The position numbers and the translations under genes are program-made. Below, piece by piece: positions 39,165-48,447 of a stretch of DNA of 64,000 nt. Every line of letters starts with the position of its first letter. Within the stretch, counting starts at the first letter, position 1. Source of the stretch: Lysobacter_K sp043738095 (GTDB lineage Bacteria; Pseudomonadota; Gammaproteobacteria; Xanthomonadales; Xanthomonadaceae). The stretch lies in contig JAYSZI010000044.1 in the NCBI GenBank assembly GCA_043738095.1, positions 29,200-93,199 on the forward strand. The letters run 5' to 3'. The notes beneath the pieces were generated by a model that searched no databases, was not told the origin of the DNA, and saw only the letters and a program-made list of their open reading frames with translations.

Positions 39165-42100
39165 ATGACCCCGAACCGCCGCCTGCTTGTTCTTGCGCTT
39201 ACCAGCGCGCTTTCCTTCGGCATTGACGCCCCCGCGAGCGCGCAGGCGCCGCCGCAGCCCGCGCCCCAGTCCAAGGATGCGGATGAGCCCGACAAGCCGC
39301 CGGTGCAGCTCGAGCAGGACGCGCTGGATCCCGCGGGCACCGATCCGGCCAAGGCCTCGGCGCAGACCGCCAAGGGCAAGCGCAAGCCCGGCGAAAAGGA
39401 CGAAGAGGCCCCGAAGTGGGACGTGAGTGCGGCTCACGGCGTGACCAAGTCCGTGCGCTTCGACACCGACGAAGGCACCTGGATGGATGTCGACGTGTCG
39501 CCCGACGGTCGCGAACTCGCATTCGCGCTGCTCGGCGACCTGTACCGCCTGCCGATCGCCGGCGGCAGCGCGACGCGGGTGACGAGCGGCCCGGCGTGGG
39601 ACGTGCAGCCACGTTTCTCACCGGACGGCCGCGAACTCGCGTTCACCTCCGACCGCGGCGGCGGCAACAATCTCTGGCGCCTCAAGCTCGGCGGCAGCAG
39701 CGACGGGCGCGATGCCACCCAGGTCACGAAGGAAGAGTTCCGGCTGCTCAACAACCCGGCATGGACGCCGGACGGCCAGTACCTGATCGGCCGCAAGCAC
39801 TTCACTGGCGAGCGCTCGCTTGGCGCCGGCGAGCTGTGGCTGTACCACGTCGCCGGCGGCGGTGGCCTGCAACTGACCAAACAGAAAAACGACCAGCAGG
39901 ACCTCGGGGAACCGGCGGTGTCGCCCGATGGGCGCTACGTCTATTTTTCCGAAGACGTCAGTGCGGCGCCGACGTTCCAGTACAACAAGAACCCACACGA
40001 AGTTATTTATGCGATCAAGCGCCTCGATCGCGAAACCGGCAAGACCGATACCCTGATCGCGACGCCCGGCGGCGCGGTGCGGCCGCAGCCATCGCCCGAC
40101 GGCAAGTCCCTCGCGTTCGTCAAGCGCATTCGCGAAAAATCGGTGTTGCACGTGCTGGACCTCGCCAGCGGCGAGGTTCGGCCCGTCTGGGATGGCCTTT
40201 CGCACGACCAGCAGGAGGCCTGGGCGATTTTCGGCCCGTATGCGAATTTCGACTGGACGCCGGATTCGAAGTCGGTCGTGGTGTGGGCCAAGGGCAAGCT
40301 GTGGCGGGTCGACATCGCCAGCGGCAACCCCGCCAACATTCCGTTCAGCGCGAGCGTCGAGCAGACCGTCACCGCGCCGCTGCGATTCCAACAGACGCTC
40401 GACGAGGATCGCTTCGCGCCGAAGATGATCCGCGATGTCGCGACCTCGGCCGACGGCAACACGCTCGTGTTCCATGCAGTCGGGCAGCTGTGGCGCAAGC
40501 GCTTGCCGGGCGGCCAACCCGAGCGCCTGACCGGCAACGAGAACTTGTACGAATACCAGCCCAGTTTCAGCGTCGACGGCCGCAAGCTGCTGTACACGAC
40601 CTGGTCGGACGAGGCGCTCGGCGCGATCTACGTGCGCGACGCCGGCGGCACTGGCATGGGCAAGCGCCTCACTCAGGAAAAGGGCTTCTATTACGGCCCG
40701 CGCTTCTCGCCCGACGGCCGCCGCATCGTCTACTCAAAATCCGGCGGCGGCGGCTTGACCGGTTCGCTGTGGTCCGGCGATCGCGGCATCTACGTGATGC
40801 CGGCCGATGGTGGCCCGGCCGTGCGCGTAGCCGAGGAAGGCGAAGCCCCGCAGTTCATCCCCGACGGATCGCGGCCCGGCTCGTACCGGGTCGCGTACCT
40901 CACGGGCGGTGGCCTCAAGAAGAAACTGATGTCGGTCGGCCTGCACGGCGAGGATCCGCGCGAGCTGTACAACCTCAAGTACGTCGATGCGGTCAGCGTC
41001 AGCCCGGACGGCAAGTGGATCGCGTTCACCGAGTTGTTCAACGCTTACGTGTCGCCGCTCGTGACCACCGGCCAATCGGTGGAGCTGTCGAAGGACAGCA
41101 AGGCGTTGCCGGTGACCCAGGTCAGCGCGGACGTCGGCAGCTACTTCCACTGGGGCGCGCAATCCAAATCGCTGCACTGGATGGTCGGCGACGCGTACTA
41201 CTCGCGCGACCTCAACCAGAGTTTCGCCTTCCTGCCCGGCGCGCCCGCAGTGCTGCCCAAGGCCACCAATGGTGGCGGTATCAAGGTCGGCCTGACCCTG
41301 CCGGTCGACAAACCCACCGACGTGGTCGCGTTCACCCATGCGCGCATCGTCACCATGCGCGATGCCGAGCAACGCGAGGAGGTGATCGAGGACGGCACCG
41401 TGCTCGTGCGCGGCGACGTGATCGCGGCGGTGGGCGCCACAGGGTCAGTGGTGATTCCAGCGGGCGCGCGCACGATCGATGCGAGCGGCAAGACTATCGT
41501 GCCGGGTTACGTCGATGCCCACGCGCATGCTGCGCACTTCGGTCAAGGCGTGGTGCCGCAGCAGAACTGGGCGTACTACACCAACCTCGCGTTCGGCGTG
41601 ACCACGATGCATGACCCGTCGGCAACGACCGAGTTCGTGTTCTCCGAGGCCGAATTGCAAAAGGCCGGGCGCATGGTCGGCCCGCGCGTGTTCTCGACCG
41701 GCACGATCCTGTACGGCGCCGACGGCGACTTCAAGGCGGTGGTCAATTCGCTCGACGACGCGCGCAGCCACCTGCGCCGGATGCAGGCCAACGGCGCGTT
41801 CTCGGTCAAGAGCTACAACCAGCCGCGGCGCGACCAGCGCCAGCAGATCAACCAGGCCGCGCGCGAGCTGCGCATGCTGGTGGTCGAGGAAGGCGGCAGC
41901 ACGTTCCACCACAACATGACGATGGTTCTCGACGGCGCCACCAGCATCGAGCACAACATTCCGATTGCGCCGTTGTACAACGACGTGATCGGCCTGTGGT
42001 CGCAGACCGACGTGCGCAACACGCCGACGCTGGTCGTCAGTTATGGCGGCCTGTCGGGCGAGTACTGGTGGTACGCGCACGATAATGTGTGGGAAGACAA

Positions 42101-42656
42101 GAAGCTCAAGCGCTTCTTCCCGCGCGAGACGCTCGACGCGCGCGCGATCCGTCGCGAGACGGCGCCGGACTGGGACTACTACCATCTCGAAGTCGCCAAG
42201 GCTGCTAAAAAACTCCGCGACGCCGGCGTCAAGATCCAGATCGGCGGCCATGGCCAGCTGCAGGGGCTGTCGCCCAACTGGGAAATCTGGATGCTCGCGC
42301 AGGGCGGTTTCAGTAATTTCCAGGCGCTGCGCGCGGCCACGTTCGACGGCGCCGACATGCTGGGTCTAGGCACACAACTGGGTTCGCTCGAGGTCGGCAA
42401 ACAGGCCGATCTGGTGGTGCTCAACAGCAATCCGCTGCAGAACATCCGCGCCACCGTCGACACGCGCTATGTCATGGTCGACGGCCGACTGTTCGATGTC
42501 GACGCCGACATGGCCGAGATCGGCAACCGCGGCGAGAAGGCTCCGAACTTCTACTGGCAGCGCCACCGCGACGGCCGCACGTTCGGACTCGAGTACGGAC
42601 CCACGGCGGTCTGCCACTGTCCCAAAGGGCACGGCGCCCACGTGCACCTCGACTGA
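39165..42656 (+). CDS. Secreted TolB-type beta-propeller amidohydrolase
   Basis: About 1163 residues from ATG 39165, with a signal peptide and a charged Pro/Lys-rich linker (about 30-85). Residues about 95-720 hold repeated PD40 blades (SPDGRELAF, TPDGQYLIG, SPDGRYVYF, SPDGKWIAF), a propeller of the TolB/DPP type. Residues about 725-1163 are an amidohydrolase with DAHAHAAHFGQG (HxH), FHHNMTMVLDGATSIEHNI, IGGHGQ and a closing QLGSLEVGKQADLVVLNSNPL. All metal-ligand motifs appear present. Such proteins probably process peptides or cyclic amides outside the cytoplasm. It is a single gene. Confidence 0.92.
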   Translation: MTPNRRLLVLALTSALSFGIDAPASAQAPPQPAPQSKDADEPDKPPVQLEQDALDPAGTDPAKASAQTAKGKRKPGEKDEEAPKWDVSAAHGVTKSVRFDTDEGTWMDVDVSPDGRELAFALLGDLYRLPIAGGSATRVTSGPAWDVQPRFSPDGRELAFTSDRGGGNNLWRLKLGGSSDGRDATQVTKEEFRLLNNPAWTPDGQYLIGRKHFTGERSLGAGELWLYHVAGGGGLQLTKQKNDQQDLGEPAVSPDGRYVYFSEDVSAAPTFQYNKNPHEVIYAIKRLDRETGKTDTLIATPGGAVRPQPSPDGKSLAFVKRIREKSVLHVLDLASGEVRPVWDGLSHDQQEAWAIFGPYANFDWTPDSKSVVVWAKGKLWRVDIASGNPANIPFSASVEQTVTAPLRFQQTLDEDRFAPKMIRDVATSADGNTLVFHAVGQLWRKRLPGGQPERLTGNENLYEYQPSFSVDGRKLLYTTWSDEALGAIYVRDAGGTGMGKRLTQEKGFYYGPRFSPDGRRIVYSKSGGGGLTGSLWSGDRGIYVMPADGGPAVRVAEEGEAPQFIPDGSRPGSYRVAYLTGGGLKKKLMSVGLHGEDPRELYNLKYVDAVSVSPDGKWIAFTELFNAYVSPLVTTGQSVELSKDSKALPVTQVSADVGSYFHWGAQSKSLHWMVGDAYYSRDLNQSFAFLPGAPAVLPKATNGGGIKVGLTLPVDKPTDVVAFTHARIVTMRDAEQREEVIEDGTVLVRGDVIAAVGATGSVVIPAGARTIDASGKTIVPGYVDAHAHAAHFGQGVVPQQNWAYYTNLAFGVTTMHDPSATTEFVFSEAELQKAGRMVGPRVFSTGTILYGADGDFKAVVNSLDDARSHLRRMQANGAFSVKSYNQPRRDQRQQINQAARELRMLVVEEGGSTFHHNMTMVLDGATSIEHNIPIAPLYNDVIGLWSQTDVRNTPTLVVSYGGLSGEYWWYAHDNVWEDKKLKRFFPRETLDARAIRRETAPDWDYYHLEVAKAAKKLRDAGVKIQIGGHGQLQGLSPNWEIWMLAQGGFSNFQALRAATFDGADMLGLGTQLGSLEVGKQADLVVLNSNPLQNIRATVDTRYVMVDGRLFDVDADMAEIGNRGEKAPNFYWQRHRDGRTFGLEYGPTAVCHCPKGHGAHVHLD

Positions 42657-42785
42657 GCCGGCGCCTCAGGCGCGTGAGCGATCGCGACTGTTCACGGTGG
42701 TCGCATAATCGGGCGTCTAGGCTGGCGCCCAGTCCGATGCCCCGTACGAGCGTTGTCCGACGCCCGTCAAACCGGAGACCAATCG

Positions 42786-43130
42786 ATGGCCACCCGTTAT
42801 TACATCAGCTTGCCTGATGCGACCCGCGCACGCGGCAGTACACCGGAGTTGTCATTCACCGCACAGGGCGCGGAGGGGTTCGCCGAGGAGCTGCAAGCCG
42901 CCTTGCGCAGCGATGGGCTGTTCCAGCGCTGGCGCCTGCGCCAGCCCGATCCCGACGCCGTGGATCCCGCGTTCGGCGCCACCGATCCCAGCGCAACCGT
43001 CGAGGGCAAACAACACGATCTGCACATCGATCTTGTGGTCACCACCGCCCTGCCCGGCAGTGTGTTCAAGCAACGTCTGCGCCTGCTCGCGGGCGGGGGC
43101 TGGGAGCTGCGCGATGTCAGTGCCGTCTGA
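42786..43130 (+). CDS. Small hypothetical protein
   Basis: A 114-residue acidic soluble protein from ATG 42786. I recognise no domain. It has no signal peptide or membrane helix. It sits 70 bp before the ATP-pyrophosphatase gene on the same strand and may share its transcript. Confidence 0.6.
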   Translation: MATRYYISLPDATRARGSTPELSFTAQGAEGFAEELQAALRSDGLFQRWRLRQPDPDAVDPAFGATDPSATVEGKQHDLHIDLVVTTALPGSVFKQRLRLLAGGGWELRDVSAV

Positions 43131-43199
43131 CCTCGGGCGCAACCGGCGCCACATGACCGCCATGGTCTATAGCGGGCTGCTGAACAAGACCGACTCCGC

Positions 43200-43895
43200 A
43201 TGAAGCAGCAAATCCTGCTGTCCTGGAGCGGCGGCAAGGACGCTGCGTGGACCCTGCATGCGTTGCAGCAGCGCGACGACGTACACGTGGTCGGCCTGCT
43301 GACTACGGTGACGTCGGGCTACGAACGCGTCGCAATGCATGGCATTCGGCGCGACGTGCTGCACGCGCAAGCCGAGGCCGTCGGCTTGCCGCTGATCGAG
43401 GCAGTCATCCCACCGCAATGCGACAACCTCACGTATGAAAGCGCGTTCGCCGCTGCGCTCGGCGACGCACGTGCGCGCTGGACAGGCCTAGAGACCGTTG
43501 CGTTCGGTGATCTGTTCCTGGCCGATGTGCGCGCATGGCGCGCGGCGTCGCTGGCAAAACTCGGCTGGGGCATCACCACACCGTTGTTCGGTCTTGATAC
43601 CGCCGCTGTCGCCCGCGACATGCTGCGCGAGGGACTACAGACGCGGTTGTGCTGCGTCGATACGGAACAGCTGTCGGCCGAATTCAGCGGGCGCGCGTTC
43701 GACGCCGAACTGCTTGCCTCACTACCGGCAACCTGCGACCCCTGCGGCGAGAACGGCGAGTTCCACACCTTGGTGTGGAACGGGCCGATGTTCGCCACGC
43801 CAGTGGCGCTGCAGCGCGGTGAATCGCTATTGCGCGATGGGCGCTTCGCCTACACGGATTTCGTGCTGGCGCAGGGGTCTTCGATTACGACCTGA
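43200..43895 (+). CDS. Diphthine-ammonia ligase-like ATP-pyrophosphatase
   Basis: A 231-residue N-type ATP-pyrophosphatase of the Dph6/MJ0570 family. The PP-loop is SWSGGKDAAW at the N-terminus, and ATCDPCGENGEFHTLVWNGPMF is the family's conserved C-terminal block. In archaea and eukaryotes relatives amidate diphthine on EF-2, which bacteria do not have, so the bacterial substrate is unknown. An intact GEXGEFHT block suggests that it is active. Confidence 0.85.
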   Translation: MKQQILLSWSGGKDAAWTLHALQQRDDVHVVGLLTTVTSGYERVAMHGIRRDVLHAQAEAVGLPLIEAVIPPQCDNLTYESAFAAALGDARARWTGLETVAFGDLFLADVRAWRAASLAKLGWGITTPLFGLDTAAVARDMLREGLQTRLCCVDTEQLSAEFSGRAFDAELLASLPATCDPCGENGEFHTLVWNGPMFATPVALQRGESLLRDGRFAYTDFVLAQGSSITT

Positions 43896-43974
43896 CGCAT
43901 TGCTGCGCGCCGGTGTCGCACACGAAGCCGCCGGAGCACTGTCGCTGGCCTGGCAACTGGTGCGGCACTGGCCG

Positions 43975-44295
43975 CTAACCGGCTCGCAGTTGTAGCCGGC
44001 AAGACTGCACAGAGCTCACGCCGGCCGTGCTGCGGCTGAGCGACGGATTCCCACTCTCGCAGTAGGCCATTACATGGCTGCCGCCCAGACTCGTGAATCC
44101 AGCAACCTGCGCTTTGAGAGCCTCGTTCTCGGCGCGCAGTTGTTTGTTCCTGTAGATGTGTGGCTTGCACTGGGACTGATCGACCTCTATCCCGCGCAGT
44201 GCTTCCTGCGGCACCGCAACCGAACGAAGCGACTGCGCCATCACCGATGCGCTCGCCAGCAGTAACACCGCACACAAAATTCCCCATGCCTTCAT
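43975..44295 (-). CDS. Small secreted protein of unknown function
   Basis: About 106 residues from ATG 44295, with a signal peptide (ILCAVLLLASASVMA). The mature protein has three cysteines and a short coiled-coil-like stretch (NKQLRAENEALKAQVAG). I recognise no family. An upstream TTG would give a longer form, but the signal peptide supports the ATG. It is on the minus strand between convergent or parallel genes. Confidence 0.5.
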   Translation of the reverse strand: MKAWGILCAVLLLASASVMAQSLRSVAVPQEALRGIEVDQSQCKPHIYRNKQLRAENEALKAQVAGFTSLGGSHVMAYCESGNPSLSRSTAGVSSVQSCRLQLRAG

Positions 44296-44376
44296 CGTCC
44301 TGCTCCCCAGGGTGGTCGGCCCCACGATCGGCCTGCCACCCACTGGAAGACTAGCGGGCACCAAGCCCGGCAGCGC

Positions 44377-45207
44377 TCAGCCGTGCAACGCCGCCGCATG
44401 ATGGGCGATGTGGTCGGCGATGAAGCTGGAAACGAAGTAATAGGAATGGTCGTAGCCGGGCTGTAGGCGCAACGTCAGCGGGTGCCCGGCGCGCTCGCAG
44501 GCGGCCTGCAGCAACGCCGGTCGGAGCTGGGTGGCCAGGTATTCGTCAGCGTCGCCCTGGTCGATCAGCAACGGCAAACGCTCGCCGGCATCGCGCACCA
44601 GCTCGACCGCATCCCACTGCGCCCATGCCCCGCGGTCCGCACCGAAGTACGCGGTCAACGCGTTCTCGCCCCACGGCACCTGGGAGGGCGCGACGATAGG
44701 CGCGAACGCCGACACGCTGCGGTAGCGTCCGGGATTCTTCAGCGCCACGATCAACGCGCCATGGCCGCCCATCGAGTGGCCGCTGATCGCGCGCGCGGTG
44801 GTGGTCGGAAAATGCGCATCGACCAGCGCCGGCAACTCGTCGACCACGTAGTCGTACATGCGGTAGTGCCGCGACCACGGCGACTGGGTCGCATTGACGT
44901 AGAAGCCCGCGCCCTGGCCGAGGTCGTAACCCGCGGCGTTGGCGACACCCTCGCCGCGCGGGCTGGTGTCGGCCGCGACCAGAATCAGCCCATGCTCGGC
45001 GGCGTAGCGCTGCGCGCCGACCTTGGTGATGAAGTTCTGTTCGCTGCAGGTCAGACCCGAGAGCCAATAAAGCACCGGGCACGCCGCGCGGGCGGCTCGT
45101 GGCGGCAGGTAGACAGCAAAACGCATCTCGCAGCCGAGCACGATCGACGGGTGCGACCAGACTTGCTGGCGGCCGCCGAAGCAGGCCTGATCTTCGATGC
45201 GGTGCAT
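44377..45207 (-). CDS. fghA: S-formylglutathione hydrolase
   Basis: About 276 residues from ATG 45207, which follows AAGGA. It hydrolyses S-formylglutathione to formate and glutathione, the second step of formaldehyde detoxification. Nucleophile S145 lies in SGHSMGGHGA; LSGLTCSEQNF, the DTSPRG loop and GYDHSYYF with the catalytic His are typical of FrmB/FghA. The adhC gene for the first step is upstream on the same strand, but 324 bp away, so a shared transcript is not certain. Confidence 0.95.
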   Translation of the reverse strand: MHRIEDQACFGGRQQVWSHPSIVLGCEMRFAVYLPPRAARAACPVLYWLSGLTCSEQNFITKVGAQRYAAEHGLILVAADTSPRGEGVANAAGYDLGQGAGFYVNATQSPWSRHYRMYDYVVDELPALVDAHFPTTTARAISGHSMGGHGALIVALKNPGRYRSVSAFAPIVAPSQVPWGENALTAYFGADRGAWAQWDAVELVRDAGERLPLLIDQGDADEYLATQLRPALLQAACERAGHPLTLRLQPGYDHSYYFVSSFIADHIAHHAAALHG

Positions 45208-45531
45208 GTCAGTCCTTTCTTCGCAGCATGGTGCCGAGGGGCTCACCGCGTCTTCGTCGACGGATGGATGGACGGGCTACTTGTCACCCAACTTGAAGCA
45301 AGACGGTGGTGGATACCCAATGCGTCCCACGCGAGCGACGACGTTTCGAGAGCGGCGAAAATGATATCCAACGTGGCTTGAGGCGGACTTCTTCCTCTTC
45401 AATCAAAGGCTACGTCCTGACCGGACGGAAAGCTCGCCGCACACTCGTGCTCGATCGCCGTGGAGATGAGGTAGATGCAATGGATCGCGCCGCTGATCAC
45501 TTTAAAATGCAGTTGAATAAGCCTTATGCCG
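45208..45531. other. Spacer between adhC and fghA, no gene seen
   Basis: These 324 bp separate two genes that usually adjoin. The frames here show no recognisable domain. The adhC-proximal part (45500-45531) is relatively AT-rich and would follow adhC on the minus strand. No hairpin with a T-run is obvious. Confidence 0.5.
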
Positions 45532-46641
45532 TTAGTAATGAATCACGGTGCGGATCGACGTGCCCGCGTGCATCAGCTCGAACGCTTCGTTGATCCGTTC
45601 CAGCGGTAGCGTATGGGTGATGAACGGATCGAGATCGATCTCGCCGCGCATCGCCTGCTCAACCATGCCCGGCAACTGCGTGCGCCCCTTGACGCCGCCA
45701 AATGCGCAGCCGCGCCACACGCGCCCGGTGACCAGCTGGAAAGGCCGCGTGCTGATTTCCTGGCCCGCGCCGGCAACGCCGATGATGACGCTCTCACCCC
45801 AGCCCTTGTGGCAGCACTCCAGCGCCGCGCGCATCACCTGGACGTTGCCGATGCACTCGAAGCTGTAGTCGACGCCGCCGTCGGTGAGTTCGACGATCAC
45901 GTCCTGGATGGGTTTGTCCAAATCTCTTGGATTGATGCAGTCGGTCGCGCCCATGCTGCGCGCGAGGTCGAACTTGCCGGGGTTGGTGTCCACGCCGATG
46001 ATGCGCCCGGCCTTGGCTTGCACCGCGCCCTGGATCACCGCCAGCCCAATCCCGCCGAGGCCGAACACCGCGATGCTGTCGCCTGGCTGCACCTTCGCGG
46101 TGTTGTGCACGGCGCCGATGCCGGTGGTGACACCGCAACCGAGCAGGCAGACTTTTTCCAGCGGCGCCGCGGGGTGGATCACCGCCAGCGACACCTCAGC
46201 GACCACCGTGTACTCGCTGAAGGTGCTGCAACCCATGTAGTGGTAGATCGACGCGCCGTTGTAACTGAAGCGCGTGCTGCCGTCGGGCATCACGCCGCGG
46301 CCCTGGGTCGCGCGCACCGCCTGGCACAGGTTGGTTTTGCCCGACAGGCAGAATTTGCACGCGCTGCATTCGGCCGTGTACAGCGGGATCACGTGGTCAC
46401 CGGGCTTGACGGTGGTAACGCCTTCGCCGACTTCGACCACGATGCCGCCGCCTTCGTGGCCGAGCACGGCCGGAAACAACCCTTCGGGGTCGTCGCCGCT
46501 GAGCGTGAACGCGTCGGTGTGGCACACGCCCGTGGCGACAATGCGTACCAGCACTTCGCCGGTGCGCGGTGGCGCTACGTCGATCTCGACCATCTGCAGC
46601 GGCTGCCCAGGGGCAAAAGCGACGGCGGCGCGTGATTTCAT
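45532..46641 (-). CDS. adhC: S-(hydroxymethyl)glutathione dehydrogenase / class III alcohol dehydrogenase
   Basis: About 369 residues from ATG 46641. It oxidises the spontaneous adduct of formaldehyde and glutathione to S-formylglutathione using NAD+. The catalytic zinc ligands are C40 and H62 (GHEGGG), the structural zinc site is C92, C95, C98 and C106, and LGCGVTTG followed by GLGGIGL is the NAD-binding region. Length is standard. No FrmR-type regulator is adjacent. Glutathione is made partly by gshA next to it. Confidence 0.97.
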   Translation of the reverse strand: MKSRAAVAFAPGQPLQMVEIDVAPPRTGEVLVRIVATGVCHTDAFTLSGDDPEGLFPAVLGHEGGGIVVEVGEGVTTVKPGDHVIPLYTAECSACKFCLSGKTNLCQAVRATQGRGVMPDGSTRFSYNGASIYHYMGCSTFSEYTVVAEVSLAVIHPAAPLEKVCLLGCGVTTGIGAVHNTAKVQPGDSIAVFGLGGIGLAVIQGAVQAKAGRIIGVDTNPGKFDLARSMGATDCINPRDLDKPIQDVIVELTDGGVDYSFECIGNVQVMRAALECCHKGWGESVIIGVAGAGQEISTRPFQLVTGRVWRGCAFGGVKGRTQLPGMVEQAMRGEIDLDPFITHTLPLERINEAFELMHAGTSIRTVIHY

Positions 46642-46929
46642 GGCGTGCTCTTGGGCGATGCGGGATAGGCCCATGGTAGGCGATCAGCGGGGGGGACCCG
46701 CGCATGCGCGCGGCGTGCTGTTGCAGCGTCGCGCGCGAGCGCACCATTCATGCGAACGCCGGCCCACGCGACGTTGGTGGCGCCGAACCTCAAGTGCCTT
46801 AGGCCACATCGGCGTCGGATTCCGGCCCTTCCGGGAACGACGATTCAAGAGGTCGTTGGGCCGCGAAGTTCGGCGTTTTTTCAACTCGTAGGTCGGGCTT
46901 ATCCTGCTCGGGCGCGCAACGCAGAACCC

Positions 46930-48324
46930 TCAGTACGCGAACTCCGCAAACACCGGATCAACGCTACCGCCCCACGCTCCTTGGAACAGCTCGAGCTTGC
47001 GCTCGGCCGGCGTCATGCCGGCTTCGACGAATTCCATCATTGGCGCCAGGTAGATCGACTCGTCTGCGCCGTGCCTGTTGAGATGCGCTCGCCGCGCCAA
47101 GCCGTGCGCCGATATCTCCAACGCGCGCCGGGACAGATCCAGCACGGTGCCGCCGCGGAACGGCAGCTTGAACGCGTGTTGGGGCACGCCGTCGCGCAGC
47201 GCGTGACGCTCGGCCAGACTGAAATCCTTGACCAGATCCCAGGCCGCATCGAGCGCGGTCGCGTCGTACAACAGCCCGACCCAGAACGCCGACAGCGCGC
47301 AGATCCGGTTCCACGGCCCGGAGTCGGCGCCGCGCATTTCCAGGTACTTCTTGAGCCGCACTTCCGGAAACGCGGTGGTGCTGTGGTCCGCCCAATCCTT
47401 CATGGTGGGGCGCTGGTTGGGGTACGCCGGCAGCTTGCCATCGAGGTAATCGCGGAACGATTGCCCGGACGCGTCGATATATTGGCCATCGCGATAGACG
47501 AAATACATCGGCACGTCGAGCAGGTAGTCGACGTAGCGCTCGTAACCAAAGCCGTCCTCGAAAACGAAATCGAGCAGCCCGGTGCGGCCGGCATCGGTAT
47601 CGGTCCAGATGTGGGACCGGTACGAGAGATACCCGTTCGGCTTGCCCTCGGTAAAAGGCGAGTCGGCGAACAGCGCCGTCGCGATCGGCTGCAGCGCCAG
47701 CGACACGCGGAACTTCTTCACCATGTCGGCCTCGGACGCGACGTCGAGGTTGACCTGCACGGTGCAGGTGCGCGTCATCATGTCGAGGCCAAGCGAGCCG
47801 ACCTTGGGCATGTAGTCGCGCATGATCTTGTAGCGGCCCTTCGGCATCCACGGCATCTGGTCGCGACGCCATTTCGGCTGGAAGCCCATGCCGAGAAATC
47901 CCAGCCCCATCGGCTCGGCCACCGCGCGGACTTCGCGCAGGTGTTGGGCCGCCTCGCTGCAGGTGTCATGCAACGTCGCCAGCTGCCCCCCGGAGAGTTC
48001 GAGCTGTCCAGCCGGCTCCAGCGACACCGACGCATCGTCGCGGGTCAGTGCGATCACGCGGGGTGTTTCTCCGGGAATTGCCTCCTCTACCGGAGCCCAG
48101 CCAAATTGGGTCAGGCCTTTGAGTAAAGCCTCGATGCCGCGCTCGCCGTCGAATGTGGGGGCGCGAAGGTCGTCGGTGCGGAAACCGAACTTCTCGTGCT
48201 CGGTGCCGATCTTCCAATCCGCTTCGGGCCGCACGCCCGACGCGAGGTATTCGACCAGCGCATCGCGGCCGCCGTCTTCGAGCGACGGGATCGGGACTTC
48301 CTTGACCTGATTGGGACCGGACAC
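46930..48324 (-). CDS. gshA: Glutamate-cysteine ligase, plant type (GCS2 family)
   Basis: About 464 residues from the GTG at 48324. It joins glutamate and cysteine with ATP, the first and limiting step of glutathione synthesis. The GCS2 family marks are KIGTEHEKFGF, FQPKWRRDQMPWMPKGRYKIM and TCTVQVNLD, followed by AYPNQRPTMKDWADHSTTAFPEVRLKKYLEMRGAD. This family is found in plants and many proteobacteria in place of the E. coli type. The frame runs to 48432 but the extra part is unlike relatives; the start is uncertain between GTG 48324 and nearby codons. Divergent from the peptide-binding protein gene. Confidence 0.93.
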   Translation of the reverse strand: MSGPNQVKEVPIPSLEDGGRDALVEYLASGVRPEADWKIGTEHEKFGFRTDDLRAPTFDGERGIEALLKGLTQFGWAPVEEAIPGETPRVIALTRDDASVSLEPAGQLELSGGQLATLHDTCSEAAQHLREVRAVAEPMGLGFLGMGFQPKWRRDQMPWMPKGRYKIMRDYMPKVGSLGLDMMTRTCTVQVNLDVASEADMVKKFRVSLALQPIATALFADSPFTEGKPNGYLSYRSHIWTDTDAGRTGLLDFVFEDGFGYERYVDYLLDVPMYFVYRDGQYIDASGQSFRDYLDGKLPAYPNQRPTMKDWADHSTTAFPEVRLKKYLEMRGADSGPWNRICALSAFWVGLLYDATALDAAWDLVKDFSLAERHALRDGVPQHAFKLPFRGGTVLDLSRRALEISAHGLARRAHLNRHGADESIYLAPMMEFVEAGMTPAERKLELFQGAWGGSVDPVFAEFAY

Positions 48325-48447
48325 GGGCAGCTCGCATGTGGGACTAGGACAGCGATATGCGGGAGCTCCCCTACAATCGCAAGACCTCGAAGTGTAGCCG
48401 TCGCCTTGGCCCGAACCGTATCTTCTCCGCAACGCTGTGGTCTGTCC

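Noticed and set aside
45613..46635. 340-residue plus-strand frame antisense to adhC
   Set aside because: Shadow of adhC; the zinc ligands and NAD motif are all on the minus strand.
46750..48126. 458-residue frame antisense to gshA
   Set aside because: Shadow of the GCS2-family gene, without any domain of its own.
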